NCBI RefSeq assembly: GCF_042477335.2 | Contig: NC_091256.1 | Location: forward strand, 47,943,001 to 48,007,000 | DNA: 64,000 nt | Direction of reading: 5' to 3' | From: Ovis canadensis | Lineage: Eukaryota; Chordata; Mammalia; Artiodactyla; Bovidae | Shown: positions 23,151 through 34,076 of the stretch, piece after piece | How the letters are laid out: every line of letters begins with the position of its first letter | How positions within the stretch are numbered: the first letter of the stretch is position 1 | Translations under genes and position numbers: made by a program | The notes under the pieces: model-generated | The model's database searches: none | What the model was told of the DNA's origin: nothing | Seen by the model: only the letters and a program-made list of their open reading frames with translations

Positions 23151-25607
23151 ATATAATGGTCATCTGAGTTAAATTCACCCATTCCAGTCCATTTTAGTTT
23201 GCTGATCTTCCAGGTGTTCAAGCTGGTTTTAGAAAAGGCAGAGGAACCAGAGATCAAATTGCCAATATCTGCTGGATCATCGCAAAAGCAAGAGAGTTCC
23301 AGAAAAACATCTATTTCTGCTTTATTGACTATGCCAAAGCCTTTGACTGTGTGCATCACAATAAACTGTGGAAAATTCTGAAAGAGATGGGAATACCAGA
23401 CCACCTGACCTGCCTCTTGAGAAACTTATATGCAGGTCAGGAAGCAACAGTTAGACTGGACATGAAACGACAGACTGGTGCCAAATAGGAAAAGGAGTAC
23501 GTCAAGGCTGTATATTGTCACTCTGCTTATTTAACTTATATGCAGTGTACATCATGAGAAATGCTGAGCTGGAAGAAGCACAAGCTGGAATCAAGATTGC
23601 TGGGAGAAATATCAATAACCTCAGATATGCAGATGACACCACCCCTATGGCAGAAAGTGAAGAGGAACTAAAAAGCCTCTTGATGAAAGTGAGAGAGGAG
23701 AATGAAAAAGTTGGCTTAAAGCTCAACATTCAGAAAATGAAGATCATGGCATCTGGTCCCATCACTTCATGAGAAGTAGATGGGGAAACAGTGGAAACAG
23801 TGTCAGACTTTATTTTTGGGGGGCTCCAAAATCACTGCAGATGGTGACTGCAGCCATGAAATTAAAAGATGCTTACTCCTTGAAGGAAAGTTATTACCAA
23901 CCTAGAGAGCATATTGAAAAGCAGAGACATTACTTTGCCAACAAAGGTCCATCTAGTCAGTTCAGTTCAGTTCAGTTCAGTCGCTCAGTCATGTCTGACT
24001 CTTTGCGACCCCATGAATCACAGCACGCCAGGCCTCCCTGTCCATCACCATCTCCCAGAGTTCACTCAGACTCACGTCCATCGAGTCCGTGATGCCATCC
24101 AGCCATCTCATCCTGGATTGTCCCCTTCTCCTCCTGCCCCCAATCTCTCCCAGCATCAGAGTCTTTTCCAATGAGCCAATTCTTCGCATGAGGTGTCCAA
24201 AGTACTGGAGCTTCAGCTTTAGCATCATTCCTTCCAAAGAAATCCCAGGGTTGATCTCCTTCAGAATGGACTGGTTGGATCTCCTTGCAGTCCAAGGGAG
24301 TCTCAAGAGTCTCCTCCAACACCACAGTTCAAATGCATTAATTCTTCGGGGCTCAGCCTTCTTCACAGTCCAGCTCTCACATCCATACATGACCACAGGA
24401 AAAACCATAGCCTTGACTAGATGGACCTTAGTCGGTAAAGTAATGTCTCTGCTTTTGAATATGCTATCTAGGTTGGTCATAACTTTTCTTCCAAGGAGTA
24501 AGCGTCTTTTAATTTCATGGCTGCAGTCACCATCTGCAGTGATTTTGCAGCCCAAAAACATAAAGTCTGACAGTGTTTCTACTGTTTCCCCATCTGTTTG
24601 CCATGAAGTGATGGGACCAGATGCCATGAATGTTGAGCTTTAAGCCAACTTTTTCATTCTCCTCTCTCACTTTCATCAAGAGGCTTTTTAGCTCCTCTTC
24701 ACTTTCTACCATAAGGGTGGTGTCATCTACATATCTGAGGTTATTGATATTTCTCCTGGCAATCTTGATTCCAGCTTGTGTTTCTTCCAGTCCAGCGTTT
24801 CTCATGACGTACTCTGCATATAAGCAGGGTGACAATATACAGCCTTGACGTACTCCTTTTCCTATTTGGCACCAGTCTGTCGTTCCATGCCCAGTTCTAA
24901 CTGTTGCTTCCTGATCTGCATACAGATTCCTCAAGAGGCAGGTTAGGTGGTCTGGTATTCCCATCTCTTTCAGAATTTTCCACAGTTTATTGTGATGCAC
25001 ACAGTCAAAGGCTTTGGCATAGTCAATAAAGCAGAAATAGATGTTTTTCTGGAACTCTCTTGCTTTTGCAATGATCCAGCAGATATTGGCAATTTGATCT
25101 CTGGTTCCTCTGCCTTTTCTAAAACCAGCTTGAACATCAGGGAGTTCACAGTTCATGTCTAGTCAAGGCTATGGTTTTTCCAGTGGTCATGTATGGATGT
25201 GACAGTTGGACTGTGAAGAAGCTGAGCACCGAAGAATTGATGCTTTTGAATGTCTTGTTGGAGAAGACTCTTGAGAGTCCCTTGGACTGCAAGGAGATCC
25301 AACCAGTCCATTCTAAAGGAGATCAGTCCTGGGTGTTCTTTGGAAAGAATGATGCTAAAGCTGAAACCCAGTACTGTGGCCACCTCATGCAAAGAGTTGA
25401 CCCACTGGAAAAACTCTGATGCTGGGAGGGATTGGGGGCAGGAGGAGAAGGGGACCACAGAGGGTGAGATGGCTGGATGGCATCACTGACTCGATGGACA
25501 TGAGTTTGAGCGAACTCCGGGAGTTGGTGATGGACGAGGAGGCCTGGCGTGCTGCGATTCATGGGGTCGCAAAGAGTCAGACACGACTGAGCAACTGAAC
25601 TGAACTG
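23151..25607 (+). mobile_element. BovB LINE with inverted 5' segment, containing a second BovB
   Basis: The outer element has three parts. First, 23151-23207 is an inverted piece of the endonuclease region (reverse complement of about 6976-7031 in the near full-length copy). Second, 23208-23959 is direct RT sequence ([26 protein letters not shown]). Third, 25158-25607 is the direct 3' remainder ending in the tail. A perfect 10-bp target-site duplication AGCATCATAG (23141-23150 and 25608-25617) encloses the whole structure. The inverted and direct parts are therefore one insertion. The gap from 23960 to 25157 is the younger nested BovB. Confidence 0.93.
23960..25157 (-). mobile_element. Nested BovB LINE
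   Basis: Minus-strand, 5'-truncated BovB of 1198 bp inserted in the older copy. It is flanked by the 8-bp duplication TCTAGTCA (23952-23959 and 25158-25165). Minus-strand peptides cover RT motif A ([13 protein letters not shown]) to the C terminus ([18 protein letters not shown]), with a frame break near 24600. Because it faces its host copy, the two can pair over about 740 bp. Confidence 0.95.
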
Positions 25608-25749
25608 AGCATCATAGGAGACAGGAGAAGGAAGGATTTTAACAAGGCTGTCATCAACTCCTGAGCTGTTGAGTAATGTAAAAACACAAAAGTGACCACC
25701 ACTGGATTTGGAAATATGGAGTAATGAGCTATCTGTGTAGAGTGATGAG

Positions 25750-25977
25750 TGCATGCATGCTAAGTCACCTCAGTCATGTCCAACTCTTGTTGAGACCCTA
25801 TGGACCGTAGCCTACCAGGCTCCACTGTCCATGTGATTCTCCAGGCAAGAACACTGGAGCAGGTTGCTGTGTTCTCTTACATGGTATCGTTCCCACCCAG
25901 GGATCAAACCCACATCTCTTATGTCTCCTGCACTGGCAGTCGGGCTCTTTACCTCTAATGGCACCTGGGAGGCCCAT
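25750..25977 (-). mobile_element. Bov-tA SINE
   Basis: Reverse complement, diverged. It begins with a GCATGCATGC tail and ends at 'ggcacctgggaggccca'. Confidence 0.85.
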
Positions 25978-26189
25978 AGAGTGGTGAGACAGAAGCTCAA
26001 TTAGAAGAGCTTGAGGAAATAGGAAAAATGAGGCAATATAGTGTGTGAATATAAATAATATTTTGGAGACATTTTTCTGTAAAAAGGAAGAGTGAGATAG
26101 ACTCTAAGCATGGCTTGTCTTTCCATGGGAAATGTAAACAGTTTGAGACTGGGAATAGTATTTTATTATTCATTTTATACTTCTATCCT

Positions 26190-26386
26190 GGGTTTCCTTG
26201 GTGGCTCAGATGGTGAGGAATTCACTTGCAATATAGGAGACCCAGGTTTGATCCCTGGGTTGGGAAGATCCCCTGGAGAAGGGAATGGCTACCCACTCCA
26301 GTATTCTTGTCTGGAGAATCCCATGGATAGAGGAGCTGGGGGGCTACAGTCCACGGGGTTGCTGAGTCAGACACAACTGGGCCAAT
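26190..26386 (+). mobile_element. Bov-tA SINE
   Basis: Plus strand, from 'gggtttccttggtggctcag' to 'gagtcagacacaactggg'. Confidence 0.9.
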
Positions 26387-26602
26387 ACATCTTACTTAGC
26401 ATACAACTATACCCCTAAGTGTGTTAATTCTTACTGGCTAAATGCCTGGATAGGTGGATAGATGGATGGATGACTTATGACTTGCCAAGAGGACACTTGC
26501 AACAGAAACAAAGCAACAATGGAGATAGGAGGCTTTAGATTTTTGTTCTAACTTCGACGCCAGTGAAACATGAAACTCAGCTCATGAAGGTTACCTAGGA
26601 AT

Positions 26603-26812
26603 TTGTTGTTGTTGTTTAGTCACTAAGTCATGTCCAACTCTTTTGTGACCCCTAGACTATATCCTGCCAGGCTCCTCTGTCCATTGGATTTCCCAGGCAA
26701 GAATACTGGACTGGGTTGCCATTTCCTTCTTCAAGTGATCTTCCAAACCCAGGTATTAAACCTGTGTCTCCTGCATCGGCAAGCAGATTCTTTACCACTA
26801 AGCCACCAGGAA
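26603..26812 (-). mobile_element. Bov-tA SINE
   Basis: Reverse complement with a (GTT)n tail, ending at 'ccactaagccaccaggaaag'. Confidence 0.9.
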
Positions 26813-27580
26813 AGAATATTAGATGCAATTATTTGCTTAGAATTTCGAAAAGTGAGCGTTGATACTAGCATGTTTCTCATGGAAAAGTTTTGGTGTTTCA
26901 TTGGTTGTGGTTAGTATCTTGCAAAGTTGCTTCCTGTTCAGGATTAAAAAGCTGAAAGCCCCTTTTGGATAGCCCCAAGGTTCCCAGGGGTCCTTAATAA
27001 AAACTGTTCCCGAAACTCTGTCAGTAACAAGAAAATCATTGATATACTTGACTGGTCTAAACAATGGAAAGACAATTCTCAAACAAGATTTGTTTTAAGA
27101 CACTTTCCATAGCAATCAGACAGTAGTCTCAGTGACTAACAAGGTCAGACAAAGGGTGTAAGCTGTTTGCCCCAACCTCTTGGCTTGCTGTATCTTACTT
27201 TTCCTAAAATTGTTTCTGAAACTGTCAAATCCATAGTTACCAGGGGTTGACTAGCCTCTGGGGAATTACATACACGCAGGAAACTTACAATGGACATATT
27301 TATATGCCATGGGGATAACTAATAGGAAAAAGTTTGAACTGAAAATGTTTTTTATTTGCAAATGGGTTCCCTTTCTCAGAGCAACTACTGGGGAAATTGT
27401 CATGCAATGAAAATGAATCTTTGGAGTTTCCCTTTCCCTATTTTTATGTGTGTTTTTTCCTTTCATAGGCACCAGACGTATTGTGTTCTCTGAATCTTAC
27501 CTTCACAGAAAAAGAAGAAAGTGATTTGATAAAATAATTTACATGGAAGTATTATTGTTCTAATGTATTTTCAGAGATCC
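26813..27580. other. Intergenic, nothing recognised
   Basis: No gene or classifiable repeat seen. Confidence 0.45.
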
Positions 27581-27584
27581 CAAG

Positions 27585-28245
27585 GAGAGTGATAACCTAA
27601 GTGTCCATCAACAATGAACGGATAAAGAAAATGTGGTATACACACACACACACACACACATACACACACACATACACACACACACACACAGAGGAATACT
27701 ACACAACTGTGGAAAAGAAAAGAAATCCTGCTATTTGAGACAACATAGATAAACTATGAAGGCATTATGCTGAATAAAATAAATGAGGCAGAGACAAATG
27801 CTATATGATCTCACTTATATGCGGAATCTTAAAAAAAATCTCATAGAGAAAAGGATCAGATTTATGATTACCAGAGGTAAGAGTTTGGGGGGTTGGGGTT
27901 GGAGAATTGGATGAAGGTGGCCAAAAGTTACAAACATCCATTTTATGCAAGGAAAACAAATAAGTATAGGGGATGGAATGCACAACATGATGGCATAGTT
28001 AACACTGCTCTACAGGATATTTAAAAGTTGCCAAGAGAGCAAATCCTGAAGGCTCTCACCACAAGGGGAAAAAAATAATTTTTCTTTCCTTTTTTCCAAT
28101 ATTTATATGAGATGATGGATGTTAACTAAACTTGTGGTAATCATTCACAATGTATGTGACTCAAGTCATTATGCTTGACTTGAGGTCTGTATACCTTAAA
28201 CTTACACTGTGCTGTATGTTAATTATATCTCAATAAAACTGACAG
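27585..28245 (+). mobile_element. L1 3' end
   Basis: L1 sense landmarks are 'taagtgtccatcaacaatg', 'gtggtatacacaca', 'gaggaatactacacaactg', 'atgatctcacttatatgcgg' and a terminal 'aattatatctcaataaaac'. A CA microsatellite has grown inside it. Confidence 0.8.
27638..27690 (+). repeat. (CA)n microsatellite
   Basis: About 53 bp of CA repeats interrupted twice by TA, grown from the L1 'GTGGTATACACA' site. Likely length-polymorphic. Confidence 0.95.
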
Positions 28246-28250
28246 AAGAG

Positions 28251-28365
28251 GGGAACTTTCCCTGCAGTCCAGTGATTAAGACCTGTGTTTCCACTGTGGG
28301 AGGCATGGGTTCCATCCCTGGTCAGGGAACTAAGATACCACATGCTGCACAGCACAGCCAAAATA
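28251..28365 (+). mobile_element. CHR-type tRNA-derived SINE
   Basis: Cetartiodactyl CHR pattern: 'tccagtgattaagac', 'gttccatccctggtcaggga', 'actaagataccacatgctgc', 'cagccaaaat'. Confidence 0.75.
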
Positions 28366-28439
28366 TAAACATTATCCAGCTAAAAAACTGATAGAAGAAA
28401 TAAAATTTTAAAAGAGAGAAAGAGAAGGGAACCCTGGTG

Positions 28440-28688
28440 GTCATAATGGGGTGTGTGTTAAGTCACTTCAGTCGTGTCCAACTCTGTGTGACCCCATGGA
28501 CTGTATGTAGCCCGTCAGGTTCCTCTGTCCATGAGGTTGTCCAAGAGAAGGAGGAGATTCTCGAGGCAAGAATACTGGAGTGGGCTGCCATTTCCTTCTC
28601 TAGGGGATCTTCCCAATCCAGGATCGAACCTGTGTCTCTTATGTCTCCTGCACTGGCAGGCAGGTTTACCACTAGCACCACCCGGTAA
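28440..28688 (-). mobile_element. Bov-tA SINE
   Basis: Reverse complement, with an internal insertion (about 28540-28560, 'gagaaggaggagattctcga'). Confidence 0.88.
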
Positions 28689-29069
28689 ATCCATAATGGG
28701 GTAAGTAACCTTTGATAATGAAAGATTGCTTTAGGAGGAATTGTTATAGCAGTGTTCTAGAGACAGCATGGACATGGTAGTTTTGGCTAAATTAAGGAGA
28801 GTCTTGAATGCAGACTAAGAGATTTAAACTTCACTCTTGAGATAATAAAGAGTTACTGAAAGTTTTTGAGTAAAGAAGTGATAAAATAAAACACTGACCC
28901 ATTTCTCAAGCCCACAGGCCTTTCTCCAGAAGTAGGGGGAGGCTATCCTTGGAATAATCAAAGATACCAAAGTAAGTTCTTTTCAAAATTTCCCCTGAAA
29001 AGTCTCCCATGACATCCTGGTCCTCTTTTCTATACTTGAGGCTCTTATGGTTCTGAGGTAATGTAAATA

Positions 29070-29265
29070 AGTGAAGTGAAGTTTCTTAGTCGTGTCTGAC
29101 TCTTTACGACCCCATAGACTATAGCCTACCAGGCTCCTCCATCTATGGGATTTTCCAGGCAAGAATACTGGAGTGGGTTGCCATTTCCTTCTCCAGGGGA
29201 TCTTCCCAACCCAGAAATGAACCTGGGTCTCCCACATTGCGGGCAGATGCTTTACTGTCTGAGGC
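29070..29265 (-). mobile_element. Bov-tA SINE
   Basis: Reverse complement with a GTGAAGTGAAG tail, ending at 'ctttactgtctgagg'. Confidence 0.9.
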
Positions 29266-29310
29266 AGAGATAATTATGATAAATTATCAATTCATCATAT
29301 TATCAATTAT

Positions 29311-29440
29311 CACTTCTTTGGTGCTCAGCTCTCTTCACAGTCCAACTCTTACATCCATACATGACCACTGGAAAAACCATAGCCTTGACTAGATGGACCT
29401 TTGTTGGCAAAGTAATGTCTCTGCTTTTTAATATGCTATG
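29311..29440 (-). mobile_element. BovB LINE fragment
   Basis: 130 bp of antisense BovB from the region encoding [14 protein letters not shown]. Both ends are missing. Confidence 0.85.
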
Positions 29441-29570
29441 GTGTAGGTTTATAAAAAACTGCCCACTCTCTAAAATATTTTTTCTCCACAACACAATCTA
29501 AAACTAAAGTGCTAAGCTGTCTTGACTCATTTTAAAAGAAAGGCGATTTGTAAAGTGCCCATAGAACTTA

Positions 29571-30049
29571 CAGTTCAGTTCAGCTCGGTCGCTCGGTCGT
29601 GTCCGCCTCTGCGACCCCATGAACCGCAGCGCGCCAGGCCTCCCTGTCCATCGCCAACTCCCGGAGTGCACTCAGACTCACGGCCATCGAGTCGGTGATG
29701 CCATCCAGCCATCTCACTTATTGTCGTCCCCTTCTCCTCCTGCCCCCAATCCCTCCCAGCATCAGACTCTTTCCAATGAATCAACTCTTCGCATGAGGTG
29801 GCCAAAGTACTGGAGTTTCAGCTTTAGCATCATTCCTTCCAAAGAAATCCCAGGACTGATCTCCTTCAGAATGGACTGGTTGGATCTCCTTGCAGTCCAA
29901 GGGACTCTCAAGAGTCTTCTCCAACACCACAGTTCAAGAGCATCAATTCTTCGGTGCTCAGCTTTCTTCACAGTCCAACTCTTACATCCATACATGACCA
30001 CTGGGAAAACCATAGCCTTGACTAGGCAGACCTTAGCCGGCAAAGTAAT
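29571..30049 (-). mobile_element. BovB LINE 3' fragment, CpG-rich
   Basis: Minus-strand, strongly 5'-truncated copy with its tail at 29571. The terminal ~120 bp holds about 14 CpGs, more than any other copy here, and differs from the others mostly by A/T to G/C changes. The C-terminal peptide ([26 protein letters not shown]) is intact up to about 30040. Confidence 0.92.
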
Positions 30050-30187
30050 GAGGTTTTGAACAAATTTAATTGATGTCAAATTTTAACAGAGAAAGCATTG
30101 AATTCAGAAGCTTTCTCCAGTCACCAGGAGTCCGTTTCACATCTGACTGAGGTCATGTGGCACCATTATTTGGAGTTTCACTTCTTA

Positions 30188-30418
30188 TGAAAGGGAAAGT
30201 GTTAGTCGTTCAGTTGTGTCCAACTCTTTGTGACTCTATGAACTGTAGCCCACCAGGCTCCTCTGTCCATGGAATTCTCTAGGGAAGAATACTGGAGTGG
30301 TTAGCCATTCCCTTCTCCTGGGGATCTTCCTGACCCCAGGATCAAACTCTGGTCTCCTGCATCTCTGGCCAAAGGATCTCTGGCAGATCCTTTACCATCT
30401 GAGCCACCAGGGAAGCCC
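30188..30418 (-). mobile_element. Bov-tA SINE
   Basis: Reverse complement, complete to the 'gagccaccagggaagcccc' head, with a 10-bp local duplication near 30365-30390. Confidence 0.9.
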
Positions 30419-31239
30419 CTTGCTTTCTATGGTGCCATCCACAGTGTAGCAGCAGCTGCACCTGAGTTTGTTAGAAATCCGGAATCACCTCTCCCCACCC
30501 TCACTCCACAGCACCTAGTAATGTGCTTGCCATATAAATATTCAGTGAGTCAATGAATTAACATAATCTCAGCTTTCAGTTCTTTTTCACAGTCCTTTTG
30601 TCTCTCCAACCCCACTCCTCTCACAATCTGATAAAAATCTACTTATATTTGAATCTGAGAACAAGTGTTATCCTTCGGAGAAGTCTTTCCTCACTGGCTC
30701 AAAGGATTTTCTCCTCTGTGTTAGCACTGAGTCAACGGTGTCTACCATTATTGCTATTCTGCTGTTGCAAGTTAATGGTTTGCTTACATGTCTATGTAAG
30801 GAAACTGGTAACTTCCTCTAATAACATAAAATCCCTAGCCTTTAGGACTGGCAATGAGGAGACTCTAATTAGGAAGGGAGGTAGTACTCACCTAACATTC
30901 CCCTTCTAAGGTCTAGATTTCTCACCTTTAGCCTCTGGTCCCCCATATCATGCCTCCACTTGGAAGAGGCTATCTGTCCCTACAAGACTGTCTCAATTTT
31001 GAAATTAAAAGTAAAAAAAAAAAACAAAGAAAGGCAGGATTTCCTAACTCTGTGACCCATCTTCCAACTTCTATTTCTGTCTGAAAAATTACCAAGTCAC
31101 CATCATATCGTTAACATTTGGAAATACCCACCTTTTCTCGTTTCTATCCACTTCCTCCCTAATATACGCCATTACGGACAGATGGTCTTACTCTAGAACT
31201 CAAAAAGAAACTCTATCAGACATCTTCACAGTGGCCTAT
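30419..31239. other. Intergenic, nothing clear
   Basis: No gene seen. 'ctagtaatgtgcttgccatataaatattcagtgagtc' near 30515-30555 may be an eroded MIR or L2 end. Confidence 0.4.
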
Positions 31240-31375
31240 ATGCAAAGGAATCTAACAAAAACTGAACCTATGTATATGTATAACTGATTCACTTTGATGT
31301 ACAGCAGAAACTAACACCACATAGTAAATCAACTATACTCCAATACAATTTTTTAAAAGAAAAAAAGGAAAAGAA
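31240..31375 (+). mobile_element. Ruminant L1 3' end
   Basis: Typical end sequence 'tatgtataactgattcactt', 'gtacagcagaaactaacacc', 'aaatcaactatactccaata' followed by an A-rich tail. Confidence 0.75.
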
Positions 31376-32137
31376 ACCTGCAGTGTGTGTGTGATGTAAG
31401 CGGTTCACTAGTTGTGTTACTATTTCTACCCCACACTGGAAGCTCCCTAAAACACAGAATATATTACTTTATCTTTATATTCCATTGTCAAGCTCAGTGT
31501 CTGACATATGATAAAAAGAGGTGCATTTTGCTTGATTCCTGGGTATAGGTTTTTTAAAAGACTGAACTTGGAAGTTAATACTGATTTATTGAGTCGTTTT
31601 TTTCTATTGTGACTTACTCCACAAAATTATAAGGTTAAGGATAGTGCTACAGGGTTGGTATAAATGATCATATCATTATCATTCAAATCAGGAGAGTTTG
31701 AGAATGCTAGAATGTTAAACCAGATAAGACACTGGGGCAGTGGGTGTGGACCTAGGACTGTGTCAGGGCCACTGGGATGTGTGGTCATTCTAGGTTTGAA
31801 GCTCAGCAATATTGTCCCATAAAACCAAATCTCCAATGGGGATGAAATGCTAGGGGTATAGCCAGGTCACTTGGGGCTGCCATAAAATGCTTTTCCTTGG
31901 CCTCTTACCATAATCATGTGACTTTGTTCCTTCATTGTCTTTTCTGCTGTGAGTCACCAGGAATCCCACCTCTAGTTACTTGTTTAAAAGTTCAGCTATT
32001 GTGCAAATTCCAGGAAATCTCTTGACTTTCTGATTGGTCTTTTTCCTTGGGCTCCACCATCTTAACTTTCCCGAAACCCTTTCTGGTTTCCTGCATTTTA
32101 GTTGATAGAACTCCATATTTTAGTAGATAGAACTCCA
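31376..32137. other. Intergenic, nothing recognised
   Basis: No gene seen; faint L2/MIR-like text around 31430-31520. Confidence 0.4.
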
Positions 32138-32343
32138 TGGGCTTCTCTGGTGGCTCAGATGGTAAAAAGAATCTGCATGCAATGCAGGAGACTGGGATTC
32201 GGACCCATGGGTCAGGAAGATACCCTGGAGAAGGGAATGGCTACCCGCTCCAATTCTGGCATAGAGAATCCCATGAACAGAGGAGCCTGGCAGGCTACAG
32301 TCTCACCACAGAGTCAGATACAACTGAGCTACTAAGCACACAG
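32138..32343 (+). mobile_element. Bov-tA SINE
   Basis: Plus strand, from 'gggcttctctggtggctcag' to 'gatacaactgagctac'. The 3' flank to 32894 contains no recognised gene. Confidence 0.9.
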
Positions 32344-32894
32344 GTACTCATTTCTCTCTATCATTCTTCATTTCTGTCCTTTCCCTCAAACCCTCCCAGT
32401 TTTGGGTGTTTGTTTTGCTTTCATGCATCTCTCTTCTTCTGAGGCTTGAATCCTATCACTTATCTATTGTTCTGTTTCCTGTTAGTCAATCTCTGACGTT
32501 TCACAAATTAAATTTGACAAAGTCTCTTGAATAACAAAGGAAATACACAAGTCACAGTAAAGGGGGCACACAGAAGTCAAATATACTTGGGGACTTGTTT
32601 ATTCTTCGCACCACTTCTGGAAAGATACAGAAGAAATGGAGTATACCTGGAGTGTTTGGTTACCAGAGAACCAAAGAGTAAACTTTTATTACAGATATTA
32701 CATGTCTTTAACAGAAATTATTAAAGATAGAAACGGTCTTTTCTACATAACAGTGAGTGCTTGATGAATTCTTGTTGGCACGAGAATGCATTTAGGCTTC
32801 AGAATAGAGCAGAATTCTATTTTATTTCCAAATATTGGACAAAACTAACCACGAAGGGACTGGCACCACGGAGGGGCTCAATTCTTCCTATTAC

Positions 32895-33790
32895 TGAAAC
32901 ACAGCGGGACCCCATAGTCCTTCCCCCCATGTCCTCTGCCTGCCCTTTGTCTGTGGAAAACTTTAGTCAAAGAATAAGTTTAGTCAGAGAAATGAGCACA
33001 TTCACAAACAAAGGAAGACAGTCACAGGAGACCAAATAATAAGTACTCATTAAGTGTAATCAAAGACTTTTTGTTCCTTCTCAAGGGCTATACATAATAT
33101 TCTGAGCCATATCCTTTCAGCAATATTATAAACACTGAAAGGCTCATCAGATGGAGAAATTGAATACATGGAGACCAGGCTGTAGCCATGTTGTAGGCTA
33201 CCACAGTTATGAGTGAAAGTGTGAAAGTAAAAGTCGTTCAGTCATGTCCGACTCTTTGCGACCCCATGGACTATATAGTCCATGGAATTCTCTAGGCCAG
33301 AATACTGGAGTGAGTAGCCCTTTCCCTTTTCCAGGGGATCTTCCCAACCCAAGGATTGAACCAGGTCTCCCACCTTGCAAGTGGATTCTTTACCAGTTGA
33401 GCCACAAGGGAAGCCCAAGAATACTGGAGTGGGTAGCCTATCCCTTCGCCAGCAGATCTTCCAAACCCAAAAATTGAACTGGGGTCTCCTGCATTGCAGG
33501 CAGATTCTTTACCAACTGAGCTATGGGGAATTGGCTTCAAAGACATGGAAACAAACCAACCCTGGAACTGAAGATTAACTGTACCTAAAACAACTAGATG
33601 ACACTGGTCAGACCACCGATGACCAATCTGAAGATGGCTGTCAGAGCTGACTGTACTGTTTCTGCTGTGGCCCCCTCCCTCAGCCTATAAAAGCTCTCAC
33701 CCCCTGCTTGTCAGGATGGGAGTCGACCTTTGGACAGATACCCACCCTCCCAAGTTCACTGGTATGCACCCAGGCAACCTTCCCATTTCT
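32895..33790 (+). repeat. 5' LTR of the ERV, interrupted by a SINE
   Basis: Shares with the right LTR 'gtcctctgcctgcc', 'gtctgtggaaaact', 'gaccaggctgtagccatg', 'gtcagagctgactgtactg' and 'aaagctctcacc'. A TATAAAAG box is intact at 33686-33693. The last ~80 bp of the partner LTR are not found here; the tandem array begins instead. Confidence 0.75.
33213..33530 (-). mobile_element. Bov-tA SINE pair inside the 5' LTR
   Basis: A full reverse-complement Bov-tA (33213-33416) is followed directly by a second partial unit (33417-33530) starting at 'aagaatactggagtgggtag'. The two units read in the same direction. Confidence 0.85.
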
Positions 33791-34076
33791 GAGTGCTAAT
33801 GCTATTTGGGCTTTCTCGCCAGTTGGTTCTGATGTGTATATGATGTTGAGACTGTTTAGGGGCATGAGGTGCTATTTGGGCATTTTGCCAGCTGATTCTG
33901 ATGTGTGTTTGATGTTGAGGACCGTTTGCAGGCACTGACTGCTATTTGAGCATTTTTGCCAATTGGTTCTGACATCCATCTACCATTGAGGACTGTTTGT
34001 GAGCACTGAGTGTCATTTAGGCATTTTTGCCAATTGGTTCTGATATCTGACTATCGTTGAGGATCATTTGTGTTGG
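33791..34076 (+). repeat. Tandem array, four units of about 70 bp
   Basis: Units are 33791-33865, 33866-33935, 33936-34006 and 34007-34076. Each carries a 'gctatttgggcatttttgcc' type block, then 'ttggttctga' and 'gttgaggac'. It sits directly inside the 5' LTR, in the position of a retroviral leader. Confidence 0.9.

Larger units (their letters stand above)
21985..26105 (+). mobile_element. Old interspersed repeat, interrupted
   Basis: A long eroded mammalian repeat is visible in pieces: 'ttcaacaaatattgattgag', 'gaggatacaacaatgaat', 'ctctgagaagggaaccaca', then 'tgagactgagcaggtaatgg'. After the BovB complex it resumes ('gtgaccaccactggatttgg', 'gagctatctg'), and again after a Bov-tA. Class uncertain. 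It served as target for the BovB complex (23151-25607) and a SINE (25750-25977). Confidence 0.45.

Noticed and set aside
33791..34076. Four-unit array as a CRISPR-like or satellite array
   Set aside because: The units are contiguous with no unique spacers, in a mammalian retroelement; a minisatellite is the simple reading.
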